NCBI GenBank assembly: GCA_900545215.1
Contig: UQXW01000001.1
Location: 62,001-126,000, forward strand
Source of the DNA: an uncultured Bacteroidota bacterium
Lineage (GTDB): Bacteria > Bacteroidota > Bacteroidia > Bacteroidales > P3
Direction of reading: 5' to 3'
Length of the DNA: 64,000 nt
The translations under genes were made by a program, and so were the position numbers. A model generated the notes under the pieces. That model had not been told where the DNA came from. It did no database searches and worked only from the letters and a program-made list of their open reading frames with translations. Of the stretch, positions 34,443 through 43,927 are shown piece after piece (the first letter of the stretch is position 1; every line of letters begins with the position of its first letter).

Positions 34443-35726
34443 ATGAAAGAGATGGAAAATCACAAGATTGCGGTGATAGGATTGGGATATGTGGGCTTGC
34501 CGTTGGCGAGATTGTTCTCCACGAAATATGAAACAATCGGCTATGATTTGAACAAGGACAGAGTTGCAGCCTTGATGAAAGGACATGATGCCACTTTGGA
34601 GGTGAGCGACGAACTCTTGCAGGAAGCGATAAGCAGATACGGATTCAGGTGTACGGCGGAATTGAACGAGATAAAGGACTGCAATATTTATATAGTGGCG
34701 GTTCCGACGCCTGTCGATTGCAACAATCGTCCGGATTTGCGACCCTTGATAGGTGCAAGCAAGACAGTCGGCAAGGTAATCTCGAAAGGCGACATCGTTA
34801 TTTACGAATCGACGGTCTATCCCGGCGTGACGGAGGAGGAATGCGTCCCTGTCGTGGAGCGTGTAAGCGGCATGAGGCTCAACAAGGACTTCTTTGCAGG
34901 TTATTCGCCAGAAAGAATAAATCCGGGAGACAAGGAACACACGGTGGAGAAGATAAAGAAAGTAACATCCGGCTCGACGCCAGAAGTGGCAGAGGCGGTG
35001 GATAAACTCTACGGCTCCGTTCTTATCAATGGAACGCATAAGGCTCCATCGATTAAGGTGGCGGAAGCCTCGAAGATAATAGAAAATTCACAGAGAGACG
35101 TCAACATAGCATTCATGAACGAGTTGGCTAAAATATTCAATGCTATGGGAATAGATACTCACGATGTCATTGAAGCCGCTGCGTCGAAATGGAATTTCAT
35201 CAAGTTATCCCCCGGATTGGTTGGAGGACACTGCATAAGCGTTGACCCTTATTACCTTATTCAAAAAGCACAGGTCTATGGCGTATTACCGAGAGTGATG
35301 TTCGCAGCAAGGCGGTTGAACGACGGAATGGGCAATTACGTGGCGGAGCAGACCATAAAGTGCATGAACAAGAAAGGCATACTCGTGAAGAATGCCGAAA
35401 TACTCATCTTGGGAGTTACATTCAAGGAGAATTGTCCCGATATAAGGAACACCAAAGTGGTGGATATTTACCACACATTGGCGGAATACACCGGTAACAT
35501 AACCATATACGACCCGTACGCCGACGAAAAGGAAGTGATGAAAGAGTATGCGATACATTCGACACGCGATAAAGCCGTGCTGAACAAGCAATACGATGCA
35601 ATCATACTCGCCGTTTCGCATGCCGAATTCCTGAAACTCGACATCGAAAAGATGTTGAAAACCAACGGCGTGGTCTATGACGTCAAAAGTATCCTCCCAA
35701 GAGAAATCATCGACGGCAGGTTATAG
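34443..35726 (+). CDS. UDP-N-acetylhexosamine 6-dehydrogenase (TviB/WbpO-like)
   Basis: The protein (427 aa) has the NAD-binding AVIGLGYVGLPLA, the GHDATLEVSDELL segment typical of the Vi-antigen TviB/WbpO subgroup, AVPTPVD, ESTVYPGVTEE, and the catalytic Cys264 in GGHCISVDPYYL. It oxidises C6 of a UDP-HexNAc twice to give a uronic acid. UDP-GlcNAc, UDP-GalNAc or UDP-ManNAc are possible substrates; the wecB gene at 61241 could supply ManNAc. I chose the ATG at 34443, preceded by AAGAAGG, over an upstream frame start at 34413. It is the first gene after the operon promoter. Confidence 0.88.
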   Translation: MKEMENHKIAVIGLGYVGLPLARLFSTKYETIGYDLNKDRVAALMKGHDATLEVSDELLQEAISRYGFRCTAELNEIKDCNIYIVAVPTPVDCNNRPDLRPLIGASKTVGKVISKGDIVIYESTVYPGVTEEECVPVVERVSGMRLNKDFFAGYSPERINPGDKEHTVEKIKKVTSGSTPEVAEAVDKLYGSVLINGTHKAPSIKVAEASKIIENSQRDVNIAFMNELAKIFNAMGIDTHDVIEAAASKWNFIKLSPGLVGGHCISVDPYYLIQKAQVYGVLPRVMFAARRLNDGMGNYVAEQTIKCMNKKGILVKNAEILILGVTFKENCPDIRNTKVVDIYHTLAEYTGNITIYDPYADEKEVMKEYAIHSTRDKAVLNKQYDAIILAVSHAEFLKLDIEKMLKTNGVVYDVKSILPREIIDGRL

Positions 35727-35785
35727 AGTTGGAAGCAGTGAGGTTATTTGTTGGGATACGAACACCAATAGATTAAACAAGCATA

Positions 35786-37096
35786 ATGAATATTGCAATC
35801 GTCGGTACAGGTTATGTAGGCTTGGTTTCGGGGGCTTGTTTCGCCGAAATGGGTATAAATGTTACGTGTATAGACACGAATAAGAGCAAAATAGATTCTT
35901 TACGCGATGGTGTCGTGCCTATTTATGAGCCGGGCTTGGAAGAGATAGTTCGCAAGAATAGTAAAGCAGGACGCTTGCATTTTACGACACGCCTTGAAAG
36001 CGTGTTGGATACAACGGAGGTAATATTCAGTGCTGTCGGTACGCCTTCCGATGAAGACGGCAGTGCGGATTTGAGCTATGTGCTTGAAGTCGCAAGGACA
36101 GTAGGTAAGAATATGAACCGCTATCTTGTGTTTGTTACTAAAAGTACGGTGCCTGTCGGAACTTCAAAGAAGATAAAATCAGCAATAGAAGAGGAGTTGA
36201 GCAGAAGAGGATTGGACATAGAGTTTGATGTGGCAAGCAATCCTGAGTTTCTGAAAGAAGGTGCGGCGATAGAAGACTTTATGAAGCCTGAAAGGGTAGT
36301 TATAGGGGTTGAAAGTTCTCGTGCAAAGTCAATAATGACCAAACTTTATAAGCCTTTTACTCTCATTGGAGACAGACTGATATTTACAGATGTGGCTTCG
36401 GCTGAAATGATAAAGTATGCAGCCAATTCCATGCTTGCAACCCGTATAAGTTTTATGAATGATATTGCAAACTTATGTGAGTTGGTCGGTGCGGATGTCG
36501 ATCAGGTCAGAAAGGGGATAGGCAGTGATAGTCGTATAGGTGCCAAGTTTCTTTATCCGGGTTGCGGATATGGCGGTTCTTGCTTCCCGAAAGATGTCAA
36601 AGCATTGATAAAAACAGCAGAGGAGCATGATTATAATATGCAGGTCTTGAAAGCTGTTGAAGCGGTAAATGAACGACAGAAAGCAGTGCTGTTCGATAAA
36701 CTGAATACTTACTTCAAAGGTGAACTTAAAGGCAAAGTGGTAAGTTTGTTGGGTTTGGCGTTCAAACCGGAAACAGATGACATGCGTGAAGCTCCATCTT
36801 TGGTTTTGATAAATAAATTATTGCAGAGCGGTTGTGAAGTTCAGGTGTATGATCCTGTTGCAATGAATGAATGCCGTCGCCGAATAGGAAACAGCGTAAG
36901 CTATCATAAGGATTTGTATCAGGCAGTAGCAAATTCAGATGCAATGTTGTTGGTAACGGAATGGAAAGAGTTTCGAGTGCCTGATTGGAATAAGATAAAG
37001 CAACTGATGAGTACACCCTTGGTTATTGACGGTAGAAATATATTTGAGGCCGAGGAGTTAAGAAATAAAGGCTTTGATTATTATAGAATAGGATAA
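35786..37096 (+). CDS. ugd: UDP-glucose 6-dehydrogenase
   Basis: The protein (436 aa) has [21 protein letters not shown] (NAD site), [49 protein letters not shown], and the catalytic Cys266 in [16 protein letters not shown], all characteristic of UDP-glucose dehydrogenase. The product, UDP-glucuronate, is a precursor for acidic surface glycans. GDP-mannose dehydrogenase is the main alternative but fits less well. It is a different subgroup from the preceding dehydrogenase, so the glycan may contain two kinds of uronic acid. Confidence 0.88.
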   Translation: MNIAIVGTGYVGLVSGACFAEMGINVTCIDTNKSKIDSLRDGVVPIYEPGLEEIVRKNSKAGRLHFTTRLESVLDTTEVIFSAVGTPSDEDGSADLSYVLEVARTVGKNMNRYLVFVTKSTVPVGTSKKIKSAIEEELSRRGLDIEFDVASNPEFLKEGAAIEDFMKPERVVIGVESSRAKSIMTKLYKPFTLIGDRLIFTDVASAEMIKYAANSMLATRISFMNDIANLCELVGADVDQVRKGIGSDSRIGAKFLYPGCGYGGSCFPKDVKALIKTAEEHDYNMQVLKAVEAVNERQKAVLFDKLNTYFKGELKGKVVSLLGLAFKPETDDMREAPSLVLINKLLQSGCEVQVYDPVAMNECRRRIGNSVSYHKDLYQAVANSDAMLLVTEWKEFRVPDWNKIKQLMSTPLVIDGRNIFEAEELRNKGFDYYRIG

Positions 37097-37116
37097 TAGA
37101 AAAAGATAACATTGAT

Positions 37117-37995
37117 ATGAAAGGAATAGTACTTGCAGGAGGTTCGGGAACACGTTTGTATCCTATAACGAAAGGGGTAAGCAAACAGTTGTTGCCGATT
37201 TACGATAAGCCGATGATATATTATCCGATATCGGTTCTTATGTTGGCAGGCATAAGAGACATATTGATTATTTCCACACCTCAGGATTTGCCGGGATTTC
37301 AAAGGTTACTCGGAAGCGGGGAGGATTACGGCGTAAGATTTGAATATGCCGAGCAACCATCTCCCGATGGCTTGGCTCAGGCTTTTATAATAGGTGATAG
37401 CTTTATAGGAAAAGATGCCGCTTGTTTGGTGTTGGGAGATAATATTTTCTACGGACAGGGCTTTCGTCCTATGTTGGAGCAAGCCGTAAGAGATGCAGAG
37501 GAAAATAATAAGGCGACCGTTTTCGGTTATCATGTGGCAGATCCCGAGAGGTACGGAGTTGCCGAATTTGATAAGAGCGGTAATTGTATTTCTTTGGAAG
37601 AAAAACCTAAGAATCCGAAGAGTAATTATGCTGTTACAGGCTTGTACTTCTATCCGAATAAGGTTGTAGAAGTAGCCAAAAACATAAAGCCGTCGGCAAG
37701 AGGCGAATTGGAAATCACCACTGTCAATCAGAGATTTTTGGAAGATAAACAACTGAAAATCCAACTTCTTGGCAGGGGATTTGCTTGGTTGGATACAGGA
37801 ACGCATGACTCTTTGTCGGAAGCCTCAACCTTTGTTGAAGTGATAGAAAAAAGGCAGGGGTTAAAGGTTGCTTGTTTGGAGATGATTGCATACAGAAGAG
37901 GTTGGATAAATAAGGAAAAGCTCAATCAGTTGGCTCAACCTATGGCAAAAAATCAGTACGGACAATATTTATTACAAGCTGTCAATCAAGAATAA
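37117..37995 (+). CDS. rfbA: Glucose-1-phosphate thymidylyltransferase
   Basis: The protein (292 aa) is full length for RmlA. It has the nucleotide-binding [47 protein letters not shown], and VLGDNIFYG. It makes dTDP-glucose from dTTP and glucose-1-phosphate in the cytoplasm. rfbB follows after 2 bases, but no rfbC or rfbD is present in the window, which argues that the dTDP-4-keto-6-deoxyglucose goes to an amino sugar rather than rhamnose. Confidence 0.95.
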   Translation: MKGIVLAGGSGTRLYPITKGVSKQLLPIYDKPMIYYPISVLMLAGIRDILIISTPQDLPGFQRLLGSGEDYGVRFEYAEQPSPDGLAQAFIIGDSFIGKDAACLVLGDNIFYGQGFRPMLEQAVRDAEENNKATVFGYHVADPERYGVAEFDKSGNCISLEEKPKNPKSNYAVTGLYFYPNKVVEVAKNIKPSARGELEITTVNQRFLEDKQLKIQLLGRGFAWLDTGTHDSLSEASTFVEVIEKRQGLKVACLEMIAYRRGWINKEKLNQLAQPMAKNQYGQYLLQAVNQE

Positions 37996-37997
37996 TC

Positions 37998-39134
37998 ATG
38001 AAGAGAAACATAATAATAACAGGAGGAGCAGGCTTTATAGGTAGCCATGTGGTTCGTTTGTTTGTAAACAAATACCCTGACTACAATATATATAATGTAG
38101 ATAAGTTGACCTATGCCGGTAACCTTGCAAACTTGAAAGATATAGAGGATAAGCCGAACTATCATTTCGTAAAGGCGGATATTTGCGACTTTGAAACGAT
38201 ATACGGGCTTATGCAGGAAAAACAAATAGACGGAGTAATTCATCTTGCAGCCGAAAGCCATGTAGATAGAAGCATAAAAGACCCCTTTACTTTCGCTAAG
38301 ACAAATGTGATAGGTACTTTGTCCATGCTTCAAGCAGCCAAATTGTATTGGGAGAGGACAGAGGAAGGATATAAGGGAAAGATGTTCTATCATATCAGCA
38401 CGGATGAAGTGTATGGAGCTTTGGAAATGACAAATCCTGAGGGAATAGAACCGCCATTTACGACAAAGGCGTCTTCCAATTACCGGCATTTGGCGTACGG
38501 AGATAAATTCTTTACGGAGGATTTGAAGTATCAGCCTCATAGTCCTTACTCTGCAAGCAAGGCAAGCAGCGACCATTTTGTCAGAGCATTCCATGATACC
38601 TACGGAATGCCTGTTATAGTAACCAATTGTTCCAATAATTACGGTCCGTACCAATTTCCGGAGAAGTTGATACCTTTGTTCATCAACAATATAAGACATA
38701 AAAAGCCTTTACCTGTCTATGGCAAGGGAGAAAACGTCAGAGATTGGCTGTATGTTGAAGATCATGCGAGAGCGATAGACCTTATATTCCATAAAGGTAA
38801 GGTGGCAGAGACGTATAATATCGGAGGTTTCAACGAATGGAAGAATATAGACATAGTGAAACTCCTGATAAAAACGATAGACAGACTGCTTGGTAGAGCT
38901 GAAAATGAAGATATAAATCTTATAACATACGTAACAGACCGTGCCGGTCATGATTTGAGATATGCGATAGACAGCACCAAACTCCAAAAGGAACTTGGCT
39001 GGGAACCAAACCTTCAATTTGAGGAGGGAATAGAAAAGACCGTAAGGTGGTATTTGGATAATCAGGACTGGATGGACAATATCACAAGCGGAGAGTACGA
39101 GAAGTATTACGAAGAGATGTATAAAGGCAGATAG
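37998..39134 (+). CDS. rfbB: dTDP-glucose 4,6-dehydratase
   Basis: The protein (378 aa) has the short-chain dehydrogenase NAD site GGAGFIGSHVVRLF, HLAAESHVDRSI, the STDEVYG active-site segment, and the catalytic YSASK. It converts dTDP-glucose to dTDP-4-keto-6-deoxyglucose. The next gene starts immediately after the stop. Together with rfbA and the VioA-like aminotransferase at 41714 it forms the route to dTDP-4-amino-4,6-dideoxyglucose. Confidence 0.95.
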   Translation: MKRNIIITGGAGFIGSHVVRLFVNKYPDYNIYNVDKLTYAGNLANLKDIEDKPNYHFVKADICDFETIYGLMQEKQIDGVIHLAAESHVDRSIKDPFTFAKTNVIGTLSMLQAAKLYWERTEEGYKGKMFYHISTDEVYGALEMTNPEGIEPPFTTKASSNYRHLAYGDKFFTEDLKYQPHSPYSASKASSDHFVRAFHDTYGMPVIVTNCSNNYGPYQFPEKLIPLFINNIRHKKPLPVYGKGENVRDWLYVEDHARAIDLIFHKGKVAETYNIGGFNEWKNIDIVKLLIKTIDRLLGRAENEDINLITYVTDRAGHDLRYAIDSTKLQKELGWEPNLQFEEGIEKTVRWYLDNQDWMDNITSGEYEKYYEEMYKGR

Positions 39135-40577
39135 ATGTCTGAATCATTAAAAAATAAGACCGTTAAAGGTACTGTTTGGAGTTCCTTGGATGCCTTTTTA
39201 GGGCAGGGGATAACCTTTCTTGTCGGACTTGTACTTGCTCGTCTCTTATCTCCGGAAGAATACGGTCTTATAGCGATAATAACCATATTTATCTCCGTAT
39301 TCAACAGCATTGTCGACAGTGGGTTCAGTAATGCCTTGATAAGAAAACAAGATGCAACGGAGGTAGATTATAATACGGTTTTCTATACCAATCTCGTCAT
39401 AAGCGCAGTTCTATCGACAGCACTCTTCTTCGGAGCTCCGTTGATAGCGGATTTTTTTGCAAGACCGCAACTGACACCTTTGACACAGGCGATGTCATCT
39501 ATTGTGGTGATAAATGCTTTCTCGATAGTTCAGAACATACGTCTTACAAAAAACATAGACTTTAAGACAAAAACCAAAGTATCACTGATTGCGTCCGTCG
39601 CCAGTGGCATTATCGGTATAGCAATGGCGTTTAGCGGCTTTGGCGTTTGGTCTTTGGTCGCTCAACAAATATCAAGGCAATTACTTAATTCTGTTTTTCT
39701 TTGGGTCTTCAACAAGTGGCTTCCGAAGTTGATTTTTTCTTGGAAGAGTTTCAAAGAGATGTTTGACTTTGGTTGGAAACTGCTTGTATCGGGATTGATA
39801 AACACAATTTGGACGGAAATATACCAAGTAGTAATAGGTAAATTCTATCAGCCGCAAACATTGGGACAGTATACAAGGGCTCAGCAGTTCTCTTCAATAT
39901 TTTCCAGCAATCTTACATCGATTATTCAAAGGGTAAGCTACCCTGTGTTGAGTCAGTTGCAAGATGATAAAGAAAGATTGAAATCAGGCTACAAGCGAAT
40001 TATAAAAATAACAATGCTGGTGAGCTTCGTACTTATGCTCGGACTTGCAGCAATAGCCAAACCGATGATATTGGTTCTTATAGGAGCCAAGTGGTTACCG
40101 GCAGTTCCTTTTCTGCAAATATTGTGCTTTAACATGATGTTATACCCTCTGCATTCCATAAACTTGAATATGTTGCAAGTGCAAGGACGTAGCGATTTGT
40201 TCCTGAAACTTGAAATAGTGAAAAAAATGATCGGCGTATTGCCTTTGTGTTTGGGAATATTCGTGAATATATATTACATGTTGATAAGTAGCGTATTTGT
40301 AGGCTTTTTCTCCTATTACCTGAATGCTCGATATTCCGGACCATTCCTTAATTACAGCATAAAGGAACAAGTCAAAGATATAATCCCGGGCTTTTCAATA
40401 GCACTGTTAATGGCATTACCGGTGTACGCAATATCATACCTTCCGCTTAATCCGTTTGTTCTTTTGCCCATACAACTATTGGCAGGTTTGTTGATAGTTC
40501 TTGCATTGTGTGAGAAAATCGGATTGGAAGAATATAAAGAAATCAAATCGATAGTATTAGGTTTGTTAAAGAAATAG
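39135..40577 (+). CDS. Lipid-linked oligosaccharide flippase, WzxC/TuaB-like
   Basis: The protein (480 aa) is a polytopic membrane protein of about 12-14 spans. The N-terminal GTVWSSLDAFLGQGITFLVGLVLARLLSPEEYG stretch is characteristic of the polysaccharide transporter part of the MOP superfamily. It should move undecaprenol-linked repeat units from the cytoplasmic to the periplasmic side. A second, dissimilar flippase lies at 51796-53334, so the locus either serves two glycans or is a mosaic of two loci. Confidence 0.88.
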   Translation: MSESLKNKTVKGTVWSSLDAFLGQGITFLVGLVLARLLSPEEYGLIAIITIFISVFNSIVDSGFSNALIRKQDATEVDYNTVFYTNLVISAVLSTALFFGAPLIADFFARPQLTPLTQAMSSIVVINAFSIVQNIRLTKNIDFKTKTKVSLIASVASGIIGIAMAFSGFGVWSLVAQQISRQLLNSVFLWVFNKWLPKLIFSWKSFKEMFDFGWKLLVSGLINTIWTEIYQVVIGKFYQPQTLGQYTRAQQFSSIFSSNLTSIIQRVSYPVLSQLQDDKERLKSGYKRIIKITMLVSFVLMLGLAAIAKPMILVLIGAKWLPAVPFLQILCFNMMLYPLHSINLNMLQVQGRSDLFLKLEIVKKMIGVLPLCLGIFVNIYYMLISSVFVGFFSYYLNARYSGPFLNYSIKEQVKDIIPGFSIALLMALPVYAISYLPLNPFVLLPIQLLAGLLIVLALCEKIGLEEYKEIKSIVLGLLKK

Positions 40578-40619
40578 CAAGTGTTACATGTGTAAAGAAT
40601 TGACAAATGTAAATAAAAT

Positions 40620-40627
40620 GGGGGGGG
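40620..40627 (+). repeat. G8 homopolymer at the start of the acyltransferase gene
   Basis: Eight G directly overlap the natural ATG (40618). With eight G the ATG frame stops after eight codons. With seven or ten it would run into the acyltransferase frame, so this looks like a slipped-strand phase-variation tract in the OFF state. Confidence 0.7.
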
Positions 40628-40645
40628 AGAAACTCCAACCTTGAA

Positions 40646-41686
40646 TTGTATCGCATTGTTGCAATGTTTTTGATAGTGTGCCATCACTATGTCGTAAATT
40701 CAGGTTTGACCTTAGGTTGTTTGAGTTCGGATTTCTCGAATGCTAATAATGTTTTTGCACAGCTATTTGGAGCGTGGGGCAAAACAGGAATAAACTGCTT
40801 TATGCTTATTACAGGGTATTTTATGTGCAAATCGCATATCACCTTGCAAAAATTCCTGAAGTTGATGGGGCAGATTTATTTTTGGCGATTTGTCATTTTC
40901 TTTGTATTCTGCTTGTTCGGCGTAGAACAAGTATCTTCTACCGGATTGGTAAAATTGATAATTCCCATTCCTATGGTGGAAACAAACTTTACAAGTTGCT
41001 TTATACTCTTTTGGCTGTTTATTCCTTTCTTGAATATTTTGATAGAAAACTTGAACAGGAAAATGCACTTACGTTTGTTGGCATTGTGCTTATTCATTTA
41101 TTCGTTCCTATACTTTTTACCCAAAGTGCATGTGGTCTATAACTACGTCTCATGGTTTATTGTTCTTTATTTCATAGCATCGTATTTGCGATTGTACCCC
41201 ATAAGAAAAGACTCAGATGCCAAATTTTGGTTTTTCGCAACAATGGTGAGTATCATCGCATCACTTTCAATGAGTATTGGGTACATGATATTATCAGGAA
41301 AAGGATTATTATGGAGTTTCCTTGTTGATTCCAATGCACCTATGGCTGTTGTAGTGTCGATTTGTTCGTTTATGTGGTTCAAGAACATTAAAATCAAGCA
41401 GAGTAAATGGATTAACCTCGTTGGAGCAAGTACGTTCGGAGTCTTATTGATACATGCTAACAGCGATGCAATGCGACAATGGCTTTGGGTTGACACACTT
41501 CAAAACGTTAAATGGTTTTCTTCCGATTATTTCTTTCTCCACATGCTTATTTCAACGGTATCCATCTTTGTTATATGTATATTGTTGGACAGATTGAGGA
41601 TAATTTTTGTTGAGAGACCTATAATGAAAAGATATTCTAAATTGATAGAGAGGTGTTCAACAAGGATTGTTACCTCAAAATATTAG
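40646..41686 (+). CDS. Acyltransferase family 3 membrane protein, probably phase variable (OFF as sequenced)
   Basis: The protein has ~10 membrane spans and the family start LYRIVAMFLIVCHHYVV with the conserved His pair (PF01757, inner-membrane O-acyltransferases that acetylate glycans). The frame opens with TTG at 40646, but coding similarity starts earlier: the bases before it read SNLEL in the same frame, as in intact family members. The natural ATG at 40618 is one base out of frame because of the G8 tract. Full-length translation would need G7 or G10. Expressed, the enzyme would add acetyl or another acyl group to the glycan in the periplasm. Residual translation from TTG or from the ATG at 40664 cannot be excluded. 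Confidence 0.78.
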   Translation: MYRIVAMFLIVCHHYVVNSGLTLGCLSSDFSNANNVFAQLFGAWGKTGINCFMLITGYFMCKSHITLQKFLKLMGQIYFWRFVIFFVFCLFGVEQVSSTGLVKLIIPIPMVETNFTSCFILFWLFIPFLNILIENLNRKMHLRLLALCLFIYSFLYFLPKVHVVYNYVSWFIVLYFIASYLRLYPIRKDSDAKFWFFATMVSIIASLSMSIGYMILSGKGLLWSFLVDSNAPMAVVVSICSFMWFKNIKIKQSKWINLVGASTFGVLLIHANSDAMRQWLWVDTLQNVKWFSSDYFFLHMLISTVSIFVICILLDRLRIIFVERPIMKRYSKLIERCSTRIVTSKY

Positions 41687-41713
41687 CCCTTTCAACCGAA
41701 AAGCAAAACGCTT

Positions 41714-42829
41714 ATGGAAAAGCAAAAACAAATAACAGTAACCTCACCTTTGCTTCCCGATTTATCGGAACTTCATGTAATGATGCAGGAAATTTGGGCA
41801 AGTAAATGGGTTACCAATAACGGACATTTTCATCACGAACTCGAAAAAGCACTTGCCGAGTACTTGAAAGTCCCGTACATAAGTCTTTTTACCAATGGCA
41901 CATTACCCCTGATAACCGCATTGCAAGCCTTGCGGATAACAGGCGAAGTCATAACAAGCCCGTACAGTTTTGTTGCAACGACTCATGCCTTGTGGTGGAA
42001 CGGAATAAAACCCGTTTTTGTTGATATAGACCCTGCAACATGCGGTTTGGATCCTGCAAAAATTGAAGCGGCAATCACTCCCAAAACCACCGCAATCATG
42101 CCGGTGCATTGTTACGGGAAACCATGCGATACCGAAGCCATTCAGCAGATAGCCGACAAATACGGATTGAGAGTAATCTATGATGCAGCTCACGCTTTCG
42201 GCGTAGAATGCAATGGCGAAAGCATTTTGAAAGCTGGAGACATGAGTACCCTGAGTTTTCATGCCACCAAAGTGTATAACACACTTGAAGGAGGAGCCTT
42301 GGTTGTTCATGATGAAAAAACGAAACAACGTATAGACTATTTGAAAAACTTCGGATTCGCAGGAGAAACCGAGGTTGTCGCACCCGGAATAAACTCCAAA
42401 GTAGATGAAGTCCGAGCAGCCTACGGATTATTGAACCTTAAACAAGTAGATAAAGCCATAGAAGCAAGGCGTAAAGTCGCACAACAATACAGAGAAGCCT
42501 TACGAAATATCGAAGGTATAAGCTTTTTCGATGACATGCAGGGAGTAAAACACAATTACAGTTACTTTCCTATATTCATAGACGCAGCAAAATATGGTAA
42601 AACACGAGATGAACTCTATTTCGAAATGAAAGAAAAAGGAGTCCTCGGTCGTCGTTACTTCTATCCGCTTATTTCAGACTTCTCGACATACAGAGGTTTG
42701 GAGTCTGCCGCCGCTGAAAACCTTCCTGTCGCCACAAAGATAGCCAAACAAGTAATCTGCCTGCCAATGCACCACGAACTGAAAGAAGAAGATGTGGAGA
42801 GAGTGTTGGACTGTGTGAAGAGTGATTGA
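41714..42829 (+). CDS. DegT/DnrJ/EryC1/StrS aminotransferase, VioA-like
   Basis: The protein (371 aa) is a sugar aminotransferase with the PLP lysine Lys186 in SFHATKVYNTLEGG, preceded by the IYDAAHAFG aspartate motif. The HATKVxNTxEGG form is that of VioA-type enzymes, which aminate dTDP-4-keto-6-deoxyglucose at C4. Together with rfbA and rfbB upstream this predicts dTDP-4-amino-4,6-dideoxyglucose (viosamine, Qui4N), which a nearby GNAT could N-acylate. The exact stereochemistry (Qui4N versus Fuc4N) is not settled by sequence. Confidence 0.87.
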   Translation: MEKQKQITVTSPLLPDLSELHVMMQEIWASKWVTNNGHFHHELEKALAEYLKVPYISLFTNGTLPLITALQALRITGEVITSPYSFVATTHALWWNGIKPVFVDIDPATCGLDPAKIEAAITPKTTAIMPVHCYGKPCDTEAIQQIADKYGLRVIYDAAHAFGVECNGESILKAGDMSTLSFHATKVYNTLEGGALVVHDEKTKQRIDYLKNFGFAGETEVVAPGINSKVDEVRAAYGLLNLKQVDKAIEARRKVAQQYREALRNIEGISFFDDMQGVKHNYSYFPIFIDAAKYGKTRDELYFEMKEKGVLGRRYFYPLISDFSTYRGLESAAAENLPVATKIAKQVICLPMHHELKEEDVERVLDCVKSD

Positions 42830-42847
42830 AATTATTATTGATTATCT

Positions 42848-43927
42848 ATGAAACAATTAGAAATACATGGTTACAAATCGATTAAGGATTTGGTTCTTCC
42901 GCTGAGAGAAATCAATATTCTGATTGGCGCAAACGGAAGCGGTAAGAGCAACTTGCTGTCATTCTTTGTATTTTTGAAAACTTTCTATAATAGAAATCTT
43001 CAAGAGTCTGTGGCTTTATCAGGAGGCATGGATAAGTTTTTGTATATGGGGCGTAAGATTACCTCTGAGATAAGTATAAAATTATTATTCCCGAATAATG
43101 CCTATTCTTTTACACTTGTTGCCGGTGAAGACGCTTTTGTGATAACCAAAGAGGGACTATGGTATGAGGCTAATCCGCACATGCCTAATCCTATTGATAT
43201 AGCATCTTTTTCCAAAGAGTCGGGATTACAATATGCCACGGTACCCCGCGCAGATTATATCCGTAATTATTTAAGTGAACTAAAGAAATATCACTTTCAT
43301 GATACGAGTAAGAACTCACCCTTTACAAAGGTGTCAAATGTAAAAACAGGAGGTCATTATTTGCTTCCGCAAGGAGAAAATTTGGCTGCTTTTCTATACA
43401 CTGTTAGTCGGCAGACTCCAAAGAATTACAATTTGATTGTTCAGACTATACAAACCGTTGCCCCTTATTTCAGAGATTTTTATTTGAAACCTGATGAGAA
43501 TGGGAATTTGTCATTAAAATGGCAGGATAAATACAGCGAGAACATTTATGGAGCAACCGATTTATCAGATGGAACAATTCGTTTTATTGCCTTGACAACC
43601 TTATTTATGCAACCCCAATTACCGCAGACCATCATTTTGGATGAGCCGGAATTGGGACTTCACCCTGTAGCCATTGCCAAATTGAGCGGCATGATAAAAT
43701 CGGTTGCAGCCAAGGAGTGTCAAATCATTGTAGCAACGCAATCTACCGATTTGATCAGTTACTTTGATGCAGAGGATATTATTACAGTGGATCAAATTAA
43801 TGGCGAAAGTATCTATAAGCGACTTTCTTCTGACGAGTTAGAAGATTGGTTGGAAGAATACACGATAGATGAACTGTGGAAACGGAATATGCTTCATAAT
43901 GGGCAGCCGAATAATCAAGAGTTATGA
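42848..43927 (+). CDS. AAA/ABC-type ATPase of an OLD/PARIS-like two-gene module
   Basis: The protein (359 aa) has Walker A GANGSGKSNLL (residues 27-37), an ABC-like signature DLSDGTIRF, Walker B TIILDEPELGLHP, and a His-switch-like Gln/Ser segment IIVATQSTDLI. This is the AAA_21/RecF-like ATPase layout. Its stop overlaps the start of a DUF4276 gene by 4 bases. Such ATPase plus TOPRIM-like pairs are related to OLD nucleases and to PARIS (AriA/AriB) anti-phage systems. It has no role in glycan synthesis that I can see, so it is probably cargo in the locus. The trigger is unknown. Confidence 0.82.
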   Translation: MKQLEIHGYKSIKDLVLPLREINILIGANGSGKSNLLSFFVFLKTFYNRNLQESVALSGGMDKFLYMGRKITSEISIKLLFPNNAYSFTLVAGEDAFVITKEGLWYEANPHMPNPIDIASFSKESGLQYATVPRADYIRNYLSELKKYHFHDTSKNSPFTKVSNVKTGGHYLLPQGENLAAFLYTVSRQTPKNYNLIVQTIQTVAPYFRDFYLKPDENGNLSLKWQDKYSENIYGATDLSDGTIRFIALTTLFMQPQLPQTIILDEPELGLHPVAIAKLSGMIKSVAAKECQIIVATQSTDLISYFDAEDIITVDQINGESIYKRLSSDELEDWLEEYTIDELWKRNMLHNGQPNNQEL

